Source: Caldilineaceae bacterium
GTDB lineage: Bacteria; Chloroflexota; Anaerolineae; Caldilineales; Caldilineaceae
NCBI GenBank assembly: GCA_022842065.1
Contig: JALHQH010000076.1
Location: forward strand, 1-43,736
Direction of reading: 5' to 3'
Length of the DNA stretch: 43,736 nucleotides
The position numbers were made by a program, and so were the translations under genes. The notes beneath the pieces were generated by a model. It was given only the letters and a program-made list of their open reading frames with translations, had not been told where the DNA came from and searched no databases. This document shows positions 27,031 to 36,100 of the stretch, in pieces (position 1 is the stretch's first letter; every line of letters starts with the position of its first letter).

Positions 27031-27480
27031 TTACCGCTGTGGTGTTAATTGTGCGTTGATATTGTTAACGACACTGCCTACTGCGAGGGGAATGTTAGTG
27101 GCTCTTTTCAGCGTCTTGGCATTATTGAAATATTCTGTTTTATAACGTGTTGCCTTAAATTCAATGCGAAAGATACCTGGCCGGCGATTGGTAAAGATGT
27201 AGGTGCCATTACTCGCGGTACGAACAGTAATCTCTTTCTTCCAGTTGGCTCCATTTTTGCGATAAAGGGTTACAGCGGCACGATTGATGGCTGCGCCTGT
27301 TCTTTCATTGGTTACCAACCCACTGATTGTACCACGGAGTGGGGGCAGTGTTGGCACACCGGCGGCTGTGAATTCATTGCTGCCCTTGATTTCAGCGGCA
27401 AAAGCACTGGCAATGAAGCTGGCCTGGACGAGAATAATGGCAATGATCACAAATAAACGCACTACCTTACGCGGTTGCAT
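27031..27480 (-). CDS. Secreted single-domain carboxypeptidase-regulatory-like protein
   Basis: The 149-residue protein has a signal peptide (VVRLFVIIAIILVQASFIAS, cut near AFA/AE) and one beta-sandwich domain. GTISGLVTNERTGAAINRAA then VTLYRKNG, and SNGTYIFTNRRPGIFRIEF, are typical of CarboxypepD_reg / Cna-B-like domains. The same domain is present in 27901-30294 (INRATVTLYRKQG, SNGQYTFKNRQPGTFRIRF), so it looks like a free copy of that module. AAGGGG lies upstream of the ATG at 27480; the frame extends to 27516, but that start is less supported. No YLPL tail is present (it ends NAQLTPQR). Confidence 0.8.
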   Translation of the reverse strand: MQPRKVVRLFVIIAIILVQASFIASAFAAEIKGSNEFTAAGVPTLPPLRGTISGLVTNERTGAAINRAAVTLYRKNGANWKKEITVRTASNGTYIFTNRRPGIFRIEFKATRYKTEYFNNAKTLKRATNIPLAVGSVVNNINAQLTPQR

Positions 27481-27667
27481 GGTGATGATTCCCCTTTGCA
27501 GACAGATGGCTATCAAAAATTACAACAAATTAATTAAATTTACGGTAAATGATATACTACAAGTAAATTGTATGGCAAAATTTAGGCAGGTCAAAATTTA
27601 ATATGGTTGTGAAGCGGAGTGAGGCATACACGGTTGACCATGTACCGCGTATATTTATACTTGGTTC

Positions 27668-27714
27668 TGTCACCAAGTAACATTTTATTCCGTGTAAAAT
27701 CTTACTTGGTGACA
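27668..27714. repeat. Inverted repeat, 13-bp arms extended by inner 6-bp stem
   Basis: Arms TGTCACCAAGTAA (27668-27680) and its complement (27702-27714) enclose ATTTTA / TAAAAT, separated from the outer stem by a single C-C mismatch. It is the first of three hairpins in the gap between 27481 and 27900. Confidence 0.85.
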
Positions 27715-27728
27715 ACTGCTGGACTATC

Positions 27729-27801
27729 TATACTCTGCTCTGTCATAATTTAACATTTTCTACCCAGGTAAAAATGTTAAATTATGACAGAGCAGAGTAT
27801 A
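27729..27801. repeat. Long inverted repeat, 31-bp perfect arms
   Basis: Arms 27729-27759 and 27771-27801 are exact reverse complements with an 11-nt loop. This is the longest perfect stem in the window. The sequence shares nothing with the neighbouring hairpins. The inner end is A/T-rich, but there is no plain T-run after the stem. Confidence 0.95.
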
Positions 27802-27824
27802 CATTAGCTGAGTGTGGAGCAAAC

Positions 27825-27897
27825 GCTGTGGTTGGCCATTGCGAAGCCGCTTCCGTTCGTATGACAAACAAAAGCGGCTCAGCTATCTAACCACAGC
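27825..27897. repeat. Nested inverted repeat beside the stop of 27901-30294
   Basis: An outer 9-bp stem (GCTGTGGTT 27825-27833, AACCACAGC 27889-27897) encloses an inner 8-bp stem (AGCCGCTT 27845-27852, AAGCGGCT 27872-27879). It is 3 nt from the stop codon of the gene. Confidence 0.75.
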
Positions 27898-27900
27898 CTC

Positions 27901-30294
27901 TTAGCGTTGAATCAACGGCAGATAAAGCGTGGCTGCCGGCCTCAGTGCCAGCTGTAGTTCTATCGGAGTTTCCATGAGGGCGAAGATCGCGCTCGTTGTG
28001 GTGGCATAGCCTTCGGCTGTAACCGTTATATATAAACAACCTTCTGCGGTCTCCCAGGAGAAACGCCCGTCAGCGCTCGTCATTTGAGGGTTGAGCGCCG
28101 GTATAATGGGTGTGAACTCATCATCGGTCGGCAGAATAACTTCACCCACTGTTGGTGCATCTAGCTCGGTACAACTGATGGCTGGATCATCGTCCGGCGT
28201 CAGCTCAGCAATTTCGTACAGCCTTACCTCTGCCGTTGAAACTGGCTGGCCACTATTGGCATCAATGATCTGGCCACTCACATATATGGTGTCAATGCTG
28301 GTGGCGCTATTTTCGCGTTTGATGCGTAAGAGTGCATTGACATTGTTGATCGTCCCACCACTGGGTAAAACAAGTTCAGTTGCACGATTTAATTTAGTGG
28401 CATCATTAAAGTATTCGGTCCAATAACGTGATGCACTAAATCGAATGCGGAACGTGCCTGGCTGGCGGTTTTTGAACGTATATTGCCCATTGCTGTTGGT
28501 ACGGGTGACCGCTTCACGCCGCCATCGATTACCCTGTTTGCGATACAACGTCACGGTTGCGCGATTGATCGCTACGCTATTCGCACCACCATTTACGCTG
28601 CCACTAATGCTATTGGTCGTCGTGGCCGGCGTCCGGGTCGCCGTGGGCGTTGGCGTGATCGTTGCTACCACTGTCGTTGTTCTTACTGGCGTGGCAGTCG
28701 CGGTCGCCGTCTGCGTTGCCGCGGCATTAGGTGTCGGTGTCCGCGTCGGTGTCTGGGTTTGGGTCGGGGTCACCCCCGCATTCGGTGTCGATGTCATCGT
28801 CGGTATTGTCGTGGCAGTTGGGGTGGCGGCGGGGCCGTTGGCGACGGTGACGATGACGGAGCCAAAGTTGTTGGTGAGGCTGCTTTCTTTGGCAAGATTG
28901 GCAGCCTGAAAGTCAGTAAAGATGGTATAGGTGCCGGCGGCGGTGGGTGTCCAAGTGAAATCACTCTGGTAGACCGGATGGCAACCGGCGAGGGCTTGGG
29001 GGACGGCAGCGCTGGTGCCGAGCAGTTGCCCACCGTTGCGCGGATCACCCAGCCAAAAGCGGACCTGCACGTTGTTAGCCGCAACGCCACCTTGGTTGAC
29101 ATAGCGGCTGCGCAGCAGGAGCGGTTGATTGAGGCTGGCGGCGGGTGGGTTGGCGGTGGTCTCAACGACTTTGAGATCGGTGACTTCGATGCGAATGCCC
29201 TTGGCGTAGGTCTCATAGTCGCTGCCCAAGGGTTTGAGCTGGCGGCTGGCATGATCAAAGAGGTTGCCGTTGAGCCCTTGGCCGGTGGTGAGGCTGTATT
29301 CATAGAAGTTGAGGCTGAACCAGGCAAATTCCTGCACCAGGCGGTTGCCGTCGCTGGGCAGACCGGTCTGGCTGTCGGTGGTGTTGAGCATGAAGTTGAA
29401 ACTGGCCAGCATGTAGTCGCGCACGGTGGCATGGGGAAAGCCATGATACTTGGAGAGCAGGATGCCATATTCGGAGACAATGAGCGGGCGCTCGCGATAG
29501 CCATTCGCCTGCATCCACTGGCGGAAGGCGCGCACGCGGCTCTTGAAGGTCTCGATGTTGCCATGTTCGGCCAGGGTGGCGGGGCAGGGGATCGCTTCGC
29601 TGGCAAAGGCGTCCAGCCCTGGTGGGATCCCCGCCCCCCAGCCACAGCTTTCGGGCAGGTTGAAGCCATGCATGGTCCAGATGTCAACCGGCATGGCGAC
29701 GCCGTAGCGTTGGCGATACTCGGCCAGCACCATGCTCAGATAGCGCAGGCGGATGGGGGTGGCTTGCACGATGGGGGCTGCGGCGATTCGGCTGGTGGGA
29801 TCGCGCTGTTTGAGGAAGGTGTAGACCGTGTGGTAGAAGACGGCATATTGAGCGGGGGTCTGTTGATCCTGACCATAACGATCCGGTTCATTGCCGACTG
29901 CCCAGACACTGCCGGGGTTGGCATCAACCTGCGGCCCGACCGTTTGTGCCAGCGTGGCGGTGTTGGTGCCGCTGCGGATCATCTGATGATATTGCATCCC
30001 ACCGGGATGGCTGGGGCTAAGTTGGCGATTGTAGTCATGATACCACCCGGCACTGAGCCGCGTCGCATCATAGTTGTTGATCGTTACCCCGCCATCAAGC
30101 GCGACGTTGACGCCCATGCGTTGATGGGGCGAGGGGTAGCTGTTACAGGTATTGCTCTGCGCCGCGACAGGGGTGGGTAGCAGCGCAACCGCAAGCGTGC
30201 TCATCAATAAGAATAACAAAAGCAACCAGCGTAACGGCTGAGGGCGTCGCCCGCTGCTGGTGCGGCGCGAAATGAACAGGGATAGGCGGTGCAT
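27901..30294 (-). CDS. Secreted clan-A-like glycosidase-fold protein with two Ig-like C-terminal modules and YLPL tail
   Basis: The 797-residue protein shares residues 1-485 almost exactly with 23938-26640, including Glu136 in GNEPDRYG and Glu275 in SEYG. After a shorter Thr/Pro linker (about 486-560) it differs completely. A CarboxypepD_reg-like domain (about 565-655, like 27031-27480) is followed by a second such domain (TIYVSGQIIDANSGQPVSTA ... GRFSWETAEGCLYITVTAEG). The end is ATLYLPLIQR. The ATG at 30294 has GGAG 9 nt before it. The promoter region is unrelated to that of its twin, and I saw no strong -35/-10 pair upstream. Confidence 0.82.
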   Translation of the reverse strand: MHRLSLFISRRTSSGRRPQPLRWLLLLFLLMSTLAVALLPTPVAAQSNTCNSYPSPHQRMGVNVALDGGVTINNYDATRLSAGWYHDYNRQLSPSHPGGMQYHQMIRSGTNTATLAQTVGPQVDANPGSVWAVGNEPDRYGQDQQTPAQYAVFYHTVYTFLKQRDPTSRIAAAPIVQATPIRLRYLSMVLAEYRQRYGVAMPVDIWTMHGFNLPESCGWGAGIPPGLDAFASEAIPCPATLAEHGNIETFKSRVRAFRQWMQANGYRERPLIVSEYGILLSKYHGFPHATVRDYMLASFNFMLNTTDSQTGLPSDGNRLVQEFAWFSLNFYEYSLTTGQGLNGNLFDHASRQLKPLGSDYETYAKGIRIEVTDLKVVETTANPPAASLNQPLLLRSRYVNQGGVAANNVQVRFWLGDPRNGGQLLGTSAAVPQALAGCHPVYQSDFTWTPTAAGTYTIFTDFQAANLAKESSLTNNFGSVIVTVANGPAATPTATTIPTMTSTPNAGVTPTQTQTPTRTPTPNAAATQTATATATPVRTTTVVATITPTPTATRTPATTTNSISGSVNGGANSVAINRATVTLYRKQGNRWRREAVTRTNSNGQYTFKNRQPGTFRIRFSASRYWTEYFNDATKLNRATELVLPSGGTINNVNALLRIKRENSATSIDTIYVSGQIIDANSGQPVSTAEVRLYEIAELTPDDDPAISCTELDAPTVGEVILPTDDEFTPIIPALNPQMTSADGRFSWETAEGCLYITVTAEGYATTTSAIFALMETPIELQLALRPAATLYLPLIQR

Positions 30295-30320
30295 TGGGGT
30301 TTTCTCCATAATTGCGAAAC
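28838..30320 (-). repeat. 1483-bp duplicated block, copy 2
   Basis: This is the second copy of 25184-26666, collinear and without indels. It covers the 5' region, signal peptide, barrel and CARDB-like domain. Beyond both ends the sequences of the two loci diverge at once. Confidence 0.95.
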
Positions 30321-30471
30321 AGGTGCTAAAAACAATCATGCAGCTAATCATGCGTAACGGTGCAGGCTACGCTGGATTGGCTGCAAGCAACACAGGGGGG
30401 ATGGGCATGTTGCTTGCCGTGGTGTAACGAGTACGAAAGGATAAAACGTCAAAAAGCGATTTATTTCTATG

Positions 30472-30530
30472 CAGCAGTAGGAATTCAGCCATAGAATCGA
30501 CAAGATTCTATGGCTGAATTCCTACTGCTG
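30472..30530. repeat. Long inverted repeat, 27-bp perfect arms
   Basis: Arms 30472-30498 and 30504-30530 are exact reverse complements around a 5-nt loop (GACAA). It stands 47 nt past the stop of the SH3/DUF11 gene (30578). No T-run follows on the minus strand. The rest of the gap (30352-30577) holds nothing that I recognise. Confidence 0.93.
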
Positions 30531-30577
30531 GTTAACCCTTTTTACGTGCCGTTGTGTGCGCTTAGAAGCCAATTGAC

Positions 30578-31645
30578 TTAACGGAAGCGTGGCGGCCGCA
30601 TCGGTGGCATGGCAAAGGTAAGCCCGGCCAGTGCCTCCGCACCCTCGGCAGTATCGACGACCGCCAGGTTATCAATCAGCGCACCGTTGCCCAGGCTGCT
30701 GGCAACTTGTACGGTGACCGTTGCCGTCAGGCGGCTCCCGGCGGCGATTTCCGGCCAGTTGATGGCAAAGAGCAGGCCATCGGCTACCGTACCAGTGGTA
30801 TTTACTTCGCCCTGTGCGCTGGTGCTGGTGGTCATATAGCGCAGCGTGGCGGGTAAATCGTTGCGTAGACGCACATTGGTCAACGGCTGGTCGCTCCGAT
30901 TATGAACGACAAACTGGATCTCTACCACCTGGCCTTGCCAGACAAAGGCTGGGCTAGGGCGCATCTCCAATACCAGGGGCACGGTCAGCGCGTTGGTACC
31001 AGTGATGCTCGCCGAGCCGTCAACGGCTGCGGCACTGCTATTGGCCGTCACAGGGATGGTGGCCATTGCTTCTGCATCGGCCAGCGATACAAATTGGGCG
31101 CTAACCCAGCCTGGTCGGCCAGCACCTGTGCCGCAGCAGATATACAACCAACTGCCACCGCTATCGCGGCCCAAAACTTGGACTGTTTCGCCCATAAAGA
31201 TTGTGTCAACAATGTTGGCCCCTGTGTTTGGCTCCCTGCGCACATTGAGCGTTACTGTGTTGACTGTCCCATTCACCGCCGTATCAGATGTTTGCGGTGC
31301 GGCCGGCTCTGGGCTGGTATTGCCAGTGGCGTTCCCACCAGGGTTACTGTTATTGCCGCCTGAGTTGTTGTTACCATTATTCGGTGTACGGGTTGCGGTT
31401 GGATTGGGCTGTGGTACACCACCGCCACCAGATGGTCGATCGTCGTCTGCCGGTGTAGGGCTAGGGAAGGGTGTATTGGTTGGTGTCAAAATCGCATCGG
31501 GTCTGGGTACGGTGTTAACATCGGGGGTCGGGGTGGCAGCTTGACCAAAGGTGGCATCACTGGTGTAGAGGGAGAGGAACGCAAAGGTGATGACAGCAAC
31601 TGCGATCCAGTAACGGGTGAAGAAAGTCGATAAAGCGCTAATCAT
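30578..31645 (-). CDS. Secreted SH3b / DUF11-repeat protein
   Basis: The 355-residue protein has an N-terminal membrane segment or signal (FFTRYWIAVAVITFAFLSLY) and a Pro/Asn/Gly-rich linker (about 50-130). A bacterial SH3 domain follows (TVTLNVRREPNTGANIVDTI ... GETVQVLGRD ... GRPGWVSAQFV, about 135-205) and then a DUF11-type beta domain (VEIQFVVHNRSDQPLTNVRL, about 235-355). SH3b domains often bind cell-wall peptides (family knowledge). I chose the ATG at 31645 because GGAGG lies 10 nt before it; the frame extends to 31696. It has no YLPL tail. Confidence 0.85.
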   Translation of the reverse strand: MISALSTFFTRYWIAVAVITFAFLSLYTSDATFGQAATPTPDVNTVPRPDAILTPTNTPFPSPTPADDDRPSGGGGVPQPNPTATRTPNNGNNNSGGNNSNPGGNATGNTSPEPAAPQTSDTAVNGTVNTVTLNVRREPNTGANIVDTIFMGETVQVLGRDSGGSWLYICCGTGAGRPGWVSAQFVSLADAEAMATIPVTANSSAAAVDGSASITGTNALTVPLVLEMRPSPAFVWQGQVVEIQFVVHNRSDQPLTNVRLRNDLPATLRYMTTSTSAQGEVNTTGTVADGLLFAINWPEIAAGSRLTATVTVQVASSLGNGALIDNLAVVDTAEGAEALAGLTFAMPPMRPPRFR

Positions 31646-31773
31646 AAGTTGAAAGATCCTCCAGGCATAAATAAAGCTCAATGATGGGGGCGACAATGGC
31701 TTGGCCTTGAGCTACAAAACAGTGGTTTTTAGCATCACAAGATTCATATTTCGACAATCAGACTGCGGTTGGG

Positions 31774-31800
31774 CATAAATACCAGCCTTAAGTATTTATG
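31774..31800. repeat. 9-bp inverted repeat
   Basis: Arms CATAAATAC (31774-31782) and GTATTTATG (31792-31800) flank a 9-nt loop about 130 nt upstream of the SH3/DUF11 gene. It could be an operator or chance. Confidence 0.45.
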
Positions 31801-31985
31801 GGTTGCATTTTGTGTCTGAGGTAATCAACCTTTGCTCGATGTAAGTTGTGCAGCGTAACTATATCATTATGACGTTGGCTTTGGCGAATTGTTACGGACA
31901 TGATCATGTAAGGCATTCTTTAGGCCCACACTGGAGTGGTATTGAAATAGCGAAAATTGGATGGTGCTGACAGAGTATTGAAAGG

Positions 31986-32039
31986 TTATTGTAACGCCTT
32001 TTTTGTTATACTGCTTCTTGCAGACGGTAGGTTGCGCAT
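31986..32039 (-). CDS. Possible 17-residue peptide with strong ribosome binding site
   Basis: AAAGGAG at 32048-32054 stands 8 nt before an ATG that opens MRNLPSARSSITKKALQ. The site is as good as those of the best-supported genes in the window. Just upstream (32061-32086) lies a small hairpin with CCTC/GAGG and CCGG/CCGG stems. The peptide is basic and matches nothing that I know. It may be a leader peptide, a gene remnant or chance. Confidence 0.3.
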   Translation of the reverse strand: MRNLPSARSSITKKALQ

Positions 32040-32086
32040 GGTGATTTCTCCTTTGGTTGACCTCTCCGGTTTGACGGCCGGCGAGG

Positions 32087-32126
32087 CAAAAGACCCAATC
32101 CAATCTGGATTGGGTCTTTTGTTTTT
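32087..32126 (+). terminator. Terminator-like hairpin, 16-bp arms plus T-run
   Basis: Arms 32087-32102 and 32106-32121 are perfect with a 3-nt loop (ATC), followed on the plus strand by TTTTT. No gene on the plus strand is seen upstream, so it may end an unannotated small RNA or antisense transcript. The stem itself starts and ends in CAAAA/TTTTG, so it could also work weakly in the other direction. Confidence 0.7.
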
Positions 32127-32281
32127 CCCCACTACCCTGTCCCCTTAAAACATCAGCATAATCTATCAAACTTATTGCAACTCTGCCTTTGTTACCACGT
32201 ATGGTTAGCTGGATACCACCTCCCTTTACAAGGGGGAGTATAATCAAAGCTGAGCGCTGACGAATCTGCGTCAGTTCTATA

Positions 32282-32346
32282 ATCAGTAGACCGCAATGCT
32301 CGGCGGCTGAGCTTGCCGAAGCCAGAGAGCATTGCGGTCTACTGAT
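32282..32346. repeat. Long inverted repeat, 19-bp perfect arms, conserved loop (copy C)
   Basis: Arms 32282-32300 and 32328-32346 are exact reverse complements. The 27-nt loop on the minus strand reads CTGGCTTCGGCAAGCTCAGC at its core, like copies A and B. It stands 60 nt upstream of the ABC transporter ATPase start, an unusual place for a terminator. Confidence 0.87.
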
Positions 32347-32406
32347 AATGATTATTTTAGAACTTAAAACTTGTGACAGATGAGGCGCAACTCAGAAAGG
32401 AACACT

Positions 32407-33186
32407 ATGCCAGAGCCAATTATTCTTGCACAAGGCGTCCAGAAGACTTTTCATATGGGCAAGATCGCCGTGCACGCCTTGCGTGGCATCGATTTACAAG
32501 TCGCACCGGGGGAGATGGTCGCTATTATGGGCCCATCCGGGTGCGGCAAAACCACCCTGCTGAACTGCCTCTCCGGGCTTGATGATTTTGACAGTGGGGA
32601 AGTTTTTATTGATGGGACTAACTTGCGCAATATGAACGACCGTGCGCGCACGCTCTACCGTGCCCAACAGATGGGCTTTATCTTCCAGACTTTCAATCTG
32701 CTTCCCGTCATTTCCGCCGTAGAGAATGTTGAGTTGACGCTCTTGGTCAGCGGTCTCCGTCCGGCTGAGGCGCGCAAACGTGCGCTGGCGGCCCTGGCCC
32801 AAGTTGGGCTGGCCGATCGCGCCCACCATCGGCCCGCTGAACTTTCTGGTGGCCAGCGCCAGCGCGTGACGATTGCCCGTGCCCTTGTCAACAACCCCAC
32901 CATTGTCTGGGGTGACGAACCAACCGGCAACCTGGACAGTAAGACTGCGACGGATGTGTTGACGTTGATGCAAGATCTCAACCGCGAACATGGGCAGACC
33001 TTTGTCATCGTGACCCACGATGCGGCGATTGCCCAGGTCTGTAATCGTGTGGTACAGATGCAGGATGGCTTGATTATCTCCGACGGGGCCCCACCGGCGG
33101 CGGATCTGCCGGCCGCTTCGGCTGTGCCTGCGGATAGCGTGACCCTCTGGGCGGCTACACCGCCACCCCAGGAGGTCACACCATGA
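32407..33186 (+). CDS. ABC transporter ATP-binding protein (MacB/LolD/FtsE type)
   Basis: The 259-residue protein has Walker [15 protein letters not shown], the Q-loop region [20 protein letters not shown], signature [15 protein letters not shown], Walker [15 protein letters not shown] and the switch VTHDAA. The EPTGNLD form is typical of the subfamily that works with FtsX-type permeases. I chose the ATG at 32407 because AAAGGA stands before it; the frame extends to 32380. Its stop overlaps the permease start by 4 bp (ATGA), so the two form one transporter. Confidence 0.95.
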   Translation: MPEPIILAQGVQKTFHMGKIAVHALRGIDLQVAPGEMVAIMGPSGCGKTTLLNCLSGLDDFDSGEVFIDGTNLRNMNDRARTLYRAQQMGFIFQTFNLLPVISAVENVELTLLVSGLRPAEARKRALAALAQVGLADRAHHRPAELSGGQRQRVTIARALVNNPTIVWGDEPTGNLDSKTATDVLTLMQDLNREHGQTFVIVTHDAAIAQVCNRVVQMQDGLIISDGAPPAADLPAASAVPADSVTLWAATPPPQEVTP

Positions 33187-36100
33187 CCTTACTCAATAAT
33201 ATTACGACTAACACAGCAATCGTCTTTGCCGTGGCGGTTGGCCTGATCCTGCTCTATCTCTTCTTCCTTTATGGGCGCAATCCTGTCTTGGTGAAATTGG
33301 GGCTTCGCAATATCCCACGCCGTCCCACCCAATCGATCTTAATTGTGATCGGTTTGGCCTTAAGCACGATCATTATTGTCAGCGCGCTGAGTACGGGTGA
33401 TACGCTTTCCTATTCGCTGCAACGACAAGCCGTGGCGGCTTATGGTGAGATCGACGAAATCCTGGCCCCGCCCCTGCTCTCGCTCTTTATTAGCTTGGCC
33501 GATGAGCAAGCACCGGATGCGGCCACTGGGGAAACAACCGACCCCGAAAATGCTGACCCCGAAACCGCCACAGAAACGGCGGCAATCAGTCAAAACCAAC
33601 AGCAGTTGGAAAACTTGACCGCGGGTGGCTTGACCACGGCCCTCACCGTCTTGGATGGCGGCTTGCCTGGTATCACCGAAGCGCGCTATGCCCAACTGCG
33701 TGATGAAGCTGCGGCTGACCCGTTAATCGACCGGGTGGCAGCCTCGATCCTCTTCCCAACCATTATTCGGAATCAGACCACCGGCCAAGGCGAACCACTT
33801 GGCTTTATCTTTGCGGTTGACAGCGATTATGATCAAAATTTTGGGCTGACGACGATTGAGGGTACACCAGTTGAAATGGAAGCGCTTCAACCTGGTGTTG
33901 GCAACATCTTTGGGCAGGCTTCCAATCTTTTTAACATGGCAGGTGAGTTGGCCCAAGGGGCTGGTTTGAACCTGCAACTTTCTGATGTGGCGGTGGCCAC
34001 GGCGGCGGTCGGGGCTGCCCTGACCGGGGCCACGTTAACGGATGCTGGGGGCTTGGGTCTCAACGGTACTGTTGATCTGGCGACGATCAGCATTCCGCTG
34101 GACACGATTGATCAACTGGGGCTTGATACTACGCCCCTGCGCGAGCAAGGGCTGACTGAACTTAGCTTGGAAGCCTTTGGGGTCAATACCACTACGCTCG
34201 AAAGTGATTTACGGGAAGTGGGGATTACCACGACGACCCTCTCGCTCGATAACCTGGGGTTGACCGGCGCATTGAGTGGGACCGTGAATAGTGCTCTCAG
34301 CAATACCTTGGGCATCACCTCGGTGGCCACGTTGGGGCAGGATATTCTGGCCGCGCTTAACCTGAATACCCTTAGCAGTGAGATTGATCGGGTGCTGGCC
34401 CAATATGGCCTGCAACTGCGGCAAGGCGATGTCTACCTCAACCGCCTGGGCGCTGATCAACTTAATGCCCGAGTGGGTGATGTGCTCGATGTCTATATCG
34501 GCCCGATCCCGGTGCCCTTTCGCGTGCGGGCGATTGTGGAAGAAGCCGGCCCGTTGGGGGCGCTCTTTCCTGTCGTGATGTTGCGCCTGGACGAAGCGCA
34601 GCAGTTGCTCTTTATGCAGGGCAAGGTCAATAACGTCCTGGTCTCGAACGTGGGTGATGAACTGGGTGGGTTGGTGCATACGGAGGTGGTGAGTAACCGG
34701 CTGCGCGTGTTGGCGATGGATGAAACTGCCCTCGAACGTTTGGTGGCCGTCTTACGCCGGCCCGATGTGCGCGATCGCGTGATCCAAGGCGCTAATGAGT
34801 TTGTCAATGAACTGGATGATGAGTTTGAAGGTCCCCAGATTATCGCTGATCTGATTCAGAGCGTGACCCCTGTGGGGGGGATGCTCGACGCTGCACGTGA
34901 CCTGCCGACCGAACTGGATGCTCCCGGCATCAGTACCCGGCTGCGCGAGATCATCGGCAACACCACCTTCCGCGCCCTCTTGCTTGATCTATCGATTCCT
35001 GATGAAGCGCAAGCCGAACTCACCGCGGCGCTCGGTGACCTAAATACCTTTGATGTGATCGACCCCCTGAACAAACAGACGCTCTTAACCGTAGGTACTG
35101 TTGGTGGCAGCGTCTTTACCTCGATCTTTTCGCTCTTTGGCTTCTTCTCGATCCTCGCTGGGATCCTGCTCATCTTCCTGATCTTTGTGATGCTGGCCAC
35201 CGAGCGCCGCAGCGAAATGGGCATGTTGCGCGCGATTGGGGTGCAGCGGCGCCACCTGGTGCAGATGTTTGTGGTCGAAGGCATGATCTATGACCTGCTC
35301 GCGGCGGCGATCGGCGTGTTGCTGGGGTTGGGGGTCACCTATGCTATGGTCGGCTTCTTGGGTGACATTTTTAACAACCTGGCTGAACAGATCAGCAGTA
35401 CCAGCAGCAGTATCTTCCGCTTCGAGTTTCGGGCGGCGCCGGCCTCCGTGGTGATTGGCTACTGTCTCGGCGTACTGCTCACTTTCCTGGTGGTGACCTT
35501 TTCGGCCTGGCGCGTCAGCCGGCTCAACATTGTCTCGGCGATCCGCGATCTGCCTGAGGATGCGGCCGAGGTCCAACGTTCGTGGCTCAACCGGATCTGG
35601 GGGTGGGGGATTGGGATCGGGTTGGCCGTGGCCGGCTGGTATGTCATCACCTTTGGCCTCGACGTGGAAAGGTTGGGGATCGTGCTGGCTGGCGTCACCT
35701 TTCTCTTTCTAGGTGTCATGCTGCTGATCGAGCGCATCCTGATCTTAACGCCGGTGCGCAACGAGACCGTGCGGCGGATCGTCTACACGATCATCGGGTT
35801 GGGATTACTTGCGCTGTGGGCTGTGCCCTGGCCCCAGGCACTACCCCAGATCCTGCCGCAATGGGCGGATGCCGCATTGCTAGACCTGGGGCCGGATCAG
35901 ACATTGGTGACCTTAGCGTTGGGGGGACCGCTGATTATCCTGGGCGCGATTCTGGCGATTACTTTTAATGCCGGCGCGCTGACCTGGTTTATCGGCTTTG
36001 TTCTGGGTGGGGTAGGTAGCCTGACGCCTGTTCTCAAGACGGCCATCGCCTACCCACTTAGCGCGCGCTTCCGTACCGGGATGACCATGCTCATGTTTGC

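Larger units (their letters stand above)
31646..32406. other. Gene-poor divergent region
   Basis: These 761 bp separate minus-strand and plus-strand transcription. They hold a 9-bp dyad (31774-31800), a 17-codon ORF with a perfect Shine-Dalgarno (31986-32039), a terminator-like hairpin (32087-32126) and the conserved-loop hairpin (32282-32346). A 126-codon frame on the minus strand (31867-32247) has no coding character. Confidence 0.6.

Noticed and set aside
28483..30180. 565-codon plus-strand ORF, and a similar one at 25324-26556
   Set aside because: Both are shadows of the duplicated glycosidase-fold genes on the minus strand. Their likeness to each other is a result of the DNA duplication.
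20770..30294. LPxTG sortase signals on the secreted proteins
   Set aside because: The YLPLIS / YLPLVT tails end the protein with no membrane helix or basic tail after them, and there is no Gly at position five.
25184..30320. Transposon carrying the duplicated block
   Set aside because: No transposase gene, terminal inverted repeats or target-site duplications are seen at the block borders.
31867..32247. 126-codon minus-strand ORF
   Set aside because: It runs through the terminator-like hairpin and a dyad, has no binding site and its composition is not protein-like.
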